From Bacteroides ovatus (GTDB taxonomy: Bacteria; Bacteroidota; Bacteroidia; Bacteroidales; Bacteroidaceae): a DNA stretch of 64,000 nt. A model generated the notes under the pieces. That model made no database searches, was not told where the DNA came from, and worked only from the letters and a program-made list of their open reading frames with translations. A program made the translations under genes and the position numbers. Of this stretch, positions 61,009 through 64,000 are shown piece after piece (the stretch's first letter is position 1; each line of letters begins with the position of its first letter). The stretch is taken from positions 4,092,001 to 4,156,000 of the forward strand of contig NZ_CP012938.1 in the NCBI RefSeq assembly GCF_001314995.1, read 5' to 3'.

Positions 61009-62169
61009 ATGAAAAAAAGGATATTACTTTTATTTGCTCTTTGTTTTATGACCATCGGTAATACATTTGGGCAGACATCGGATGATATTGAAAATCTGGG
61101 TAGCTTTTCAGCTCCCTTCTCTACCAAGTGGGGACTTTATCCGCCGAACTATACAGATATTTCTACTCGTTACTCCTTTACGCTGACTCGTCCGCTGGAC
61201 ATAGTCGTCTCACATTGTGAATCTACATTGGAGGGTGGTACTGGTATCTTTTTGCTAGATAAAGATTATATGGTACTTGCTGCGAACGTTGGTGATTATG
61301 AGCATTGTGTAGATGGACATGCTTATGTTGTCGCTCCTTGCCTTCTTCCCGGAACCTATATGATAGAAATGGACTGGAGTCCTAATGTAAGGGGAAGTGT
61401 ATACACTCAATTGCAAGGCTTGTCACCTAATGTTATCAGATCTGCTAAAAACATTGGCGAGTACAACAGTTATTTCAATTACATAGACACTAAAGACACC
61501 AGCGACCCATATATCGGCTATCGAAGTGATGATATTTATAGAAATAGCGTCTGTTATGGTTTCTATTTGTTGTGCAATATGGATATTACCGTTTCGCATT
61601 GTGGTTCGGAAATGGATGAGACTTCTCTTTATCTGTTGGATGAAAACGGTAACGATATACGCAGTACGGTAGGAGTTGCGGTAGAAGGAGCGTGTGACAA
61701 TCTGGGTCAAGCATACTCGAAAAGACTGAATATGCCACCCGGTATGTATTATGTGGTGTCCAAAGGAGCAACAAGAAATGGAAGAATTACAACCCGTATC
61801 ATGGGGACAAAAACGGTAGAAATACCTTTTGTCACAGAATTTGCGGAAAGCATTGGAAATATTGGTCTTTATGACCCTCTTTTTATCTATGAGAACACAA
61901 AAGACACCAATAATCCTGAAGTCGGATATCAGGGATATGATGACTACAGAAGTGGAGTTTGCTACCGTTTCACACTTCCTCGCGTAATGGATGCGGAAAT
62001 TTTCCATTGCGGTTCGGAAGTGGAGGATACTGAAGTGTACTTGTTAGATAAAAATGGAAATCGATTGGCTTATAACGATAATTATTCAGGAACTAATGCT
62101 TGCGATTTCCTAAGTGCTCATTTAGAGATGCCTTCACTTGCGGCCGGAACTAAAAGGAAAAGCCGTTGA
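61009..62169 (+). CDS. N-terminal region of a secreted RHS protein, frameshifted end
   Basis: About 386 aa from the ATG at 61009, with signal peptide (MTIGNTFGQ). Three PPC/DVUA0089-like beta domains: SRYSFTLTRP-type strand followed by HCESTLEGGTGIFLLDKDYM, then VSHCGSEMDETSLYLLDENG with MPPGMYYVVSKGATRNGRIT, then FHCGSEVEDTEVYLLDKNG. The third stops at SLAAGT, where YYVVS would be expected, and reads KRKSR-stop. The matching C-terminal RHS core continues in another frame from about 62153. So this is the front half of a broken gene, not a complete one. Confidence 0.8.
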   Translation: MKKRILLLFALCFMTIGNTFGQTSDDIENLGSFSAPFSTKWGLYPPNYTDISTRYSFTLTRPLDIVVSHCESTLEGGTGIFLLDKDYMVLAANVGDYEHCVDGHAYVVAPCLLPGTYMIEMDWSPNVRGSVYTQLQGLSPNVIRSAKNIGEYNSYFNYIDTKDTSDPYIGYRSDDIYRNSVCYGFYLLCNMDITVSHCGSEMDETSLYLLDENGNDIRSTVGVAVEGACDNLGQAYSKRLNMPPGMYYVVSKGATRNGRITTRIMGTKTVEIPFVTEFAESIGNIGLYDPLFIYENTKDTNNPEVGYQGYDDYRSGVCYRFTLPRVMDAEIFHCGSEVEDTEVYLLDKNGNRLAYNDNYSGTNACDFLSAHLEMPSLAAGTKRKSR

Positions 62170-64000
62170 AACAATATATCAGTTGACGAATGTGGTGGGA
62201 AATGATTCGCTTAATTGTATCCGTTATCAAATAAAGGATGTGACGGAAAATGCTGATACTTTAGTCGCCATCTCTCCGGCAGGTAATTATCCGACAGGTA
62301 GTCTTCACGTAACCCGTCGGACGGATGAAGAAGGAAACGCTGTTCTTGAGTTCAAAAACCGTTTTGGGCAAATAGTTTTAAACAGACAAATAGTCCGTGC
62401 TCCCTATCATGAGTTCTATGATACAAACTACATCTATGATGAATGGGGAAATTTACATGTAGTATTGCCACCTAGAGCATCGGATTATATAAAATCTGGA
62501 AATCTGTGGAACAATGCCTCTTCGTTCATTCTTCGCGATTACGCCTATCTCTATAAGTATGACAAGCGCTTCCGAATAACAGCAAAACGACTTCCGGGAC
62601 AGGATTGGATACGTTATGTGTATGACAAAGCAGATTATCCTGTATTTACCCAGGATGGAGAACAGCGTAAACGGGGTGAGTGGAGTTTTTCCATTACTGA
62701 CGGTTTGGGAAGAGTGTGTCTTACAGGAGTTTGTAAGAATACTTTTGAGCTTTCTCAAAGTGCCCTTGATACAGTGGTGAATGTTGTCTGCAATGATTAT
62801 ACGGGGCTTTACAAAGGTTATTCTTTATCCGGAACATCGTTGATAGATGCGGAAATACTAACCGTGAACTATTACGATAACTATGCTTTCATGGGAATGA
62901 ATGGCTTTCTTTCCTTCGCGAATTCGGACTACGAATACACGCCGCTTTCCGGTTATGGAGAACGATCTGAAGATAGTGCTCAATCTTTGTTGACCGGAAC
63001 ACTAACAGCCTATCGTGACAGTGCTAATCTGAATATTCTTGGATATATTCCATCAGTAATGTACTATGATTATCGTGGACGGATGATACAGAGTAAAAGT
63101 GGTAATCATTTAACTGAAGGCTTTGAAAAAGAATATATAGCTTATGACTTTACCAGTAATCCTTTGAAGCGGAAGCATGTCCATTCCGCCGCAGGAAAAG
63201 GTACACAGACAGAAGAATATACTTATACGTACGATCATGCAGGACGCCAGCTACTTGCGAAGCACAGTTTGAATGGAGGAAACCCTGTTATTTTAACGGA
63301 TAAATATTACGATGCTCTCGGGCGCTTGTCGGATGTATGCCGCCATGGCAACTGTGGACGTCTTGAAAGCTGGTATGATTATAATGTACGTTCTTGGATA
63401 ACAGCCATTAACGGTCCCCTGTTTAGCCAGAAGTTGTATTATAATGACAAACGTTCGAACGGGACTAACAGTGTTTGTTATAGTGGTAATATTTCCGGTA
63501 TGGATTGGAAAGTGACTTCAGACAATATCCAAAGAGGGTATGATTTTACGTATGATGCCTTGTCGCGGTTGAAGACGGCAAATTATCTGGAGAGTAATAA
63601 TAGAAAAATGAACTGTTTTGATACTTCTTATCGTTATGACAAACACGGGAATATAACTTTTTTAGGACGTTATGGACAGACAGGGATTGATACTTATGAA
63701 ATTATTGATAGTCTGTATATGGTTTACAATGGCAATCAATTGGAGGCTGTTGAAGATATGGCTACTGCATCAGTTTACAATAACGGTTTTGAGTTTAGAA
63801 ATGGTGTTTCCAGTGAAGTTGAGTACTTTTATGACGCGAATGGTAATTTGACGAAAGATTTGAATAAGAATATTCTTGATATTCAATATAATTTCTTAAA
63901 TTTACCTCGCCGGATAACTTTTGGTGATGGTAGTAATATTTCATATAGTTATGATGCAACAGGGAAAAAACTTCGGACAGTTCATCAGGCAGGTGATACG
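62153..64000 (+). pseudogene. RHS/YD-repeat core, 5'-broken and running off the right edge
   Basis: An open frame (first codon of the phase at 62126, homology from LKGKAVETIYQLTN at about 62150) continues to the last base without a stop. It shows the DUF6443-type start only in part, then RRTDEEGNAVLEFKNRFGQI, YDEWGNLHVVLPP, and many YD repeats (YYDYRGRMIQSKSG, YDHAGRQLLAKHSLNGG, YDALGRLSDVCRHG, YDANGNLTKDLNKN). It lies one base out of frame with the preceding signal-peptide half. The end of the third PPC domain and the front of DUF6443 are missing, so a deletion occurred, not just a slipped base. Whether it is expressed is doubtful. Confidence 0.8.

Overview
The window is chromosomal DNA of a gut Bacteroides (B. 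thetaiotaomicron/ovatus type). The evidence is two SusC/SusD polysaccharide utilization loci, a one-piece hybrid two-component regulator, fimbrillin-type lipoproteins, promoters with the Bacteroides -7 box TAnnTTTG, and few Shine-Dalgarno sites. The species call is inference. No rRNA, tRNA, IS element or CRISPR array was seen.

1-14.5 kb: polysaccharide utilization locus 1 (PUL1). A divergent SGNH carbohydrate esterase is followed by SusC, SusD, two tandem heparinase II/III-like lyases, a GH88 unsaturated uronyl hydrolase, a small lipoprotein and a fimbrillin-like lipoprotein. The logic is capture, beta-elimination, then removal of the unsaturated uronic acid, so an acetylated uronic-acid glycan is the likely substrate. 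No regulator lies beside it.

14.5-26.4 kb: a non-coding stretch with a 4 x 22-bp repeat array; a three-gene HipB/HipS/HipT-like toxin-antitoxin operon with three palindromic operators exactly 61 bp apart; an AraC regulator divergent from an RND efflux operon; a SulP transporter; and rubrerythrin.

26.5-29.6 kb: an AT-rich DpnII-like restriction-modification island with a Dam-type methylase, a PD-(D/E)xK nuclease that is not obviously DpnII, and a second beta-class methylase.

29.7-44.3 kb: PUL2, all on the minus strand. It runs GH130, MFS transporter, unknown lipoprotein, SusC, SusD, unknown secreted paralogue, hybrid two-component regulator. The two unknown proteins are clear paralogues with conserved acidic and aromatic blocks. 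They are the best candidates for an undescribed carbohydrate-active enzyme family.

44.6-54.9 kb: core genes (nadB, a PH-domain membrane protein, lpdA, a TlpA-like thioredoxin, dacB, acyl-CoA hydrolase/transferase, a small membrane-anchored protein, miaB).

54.9-64 kb: accessory region. It holds a MITE-like inverted repeat, an S24-type repressor divergent from a small-gene cassette (19-codon ORF, zinc-finger-like protein, Lin1244/Lin1753-like protein, HU-like protein, amidase, 33-aa smalltalk protein), and then a decayed RHS/YD-repeat locus. One YD gene lacks its 5' end, and a second secreted RHS gene is broken by a deletion and frameshift at about 62150.

The most novel non-coding signal is a family of 22-bp tandem repeats at three intergenic places (1-85, 23801-23866, 56104-56235). 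All share TATAT + YCC + (AA or TG) + YR, with a strict AA/TG toggle in 13 units.
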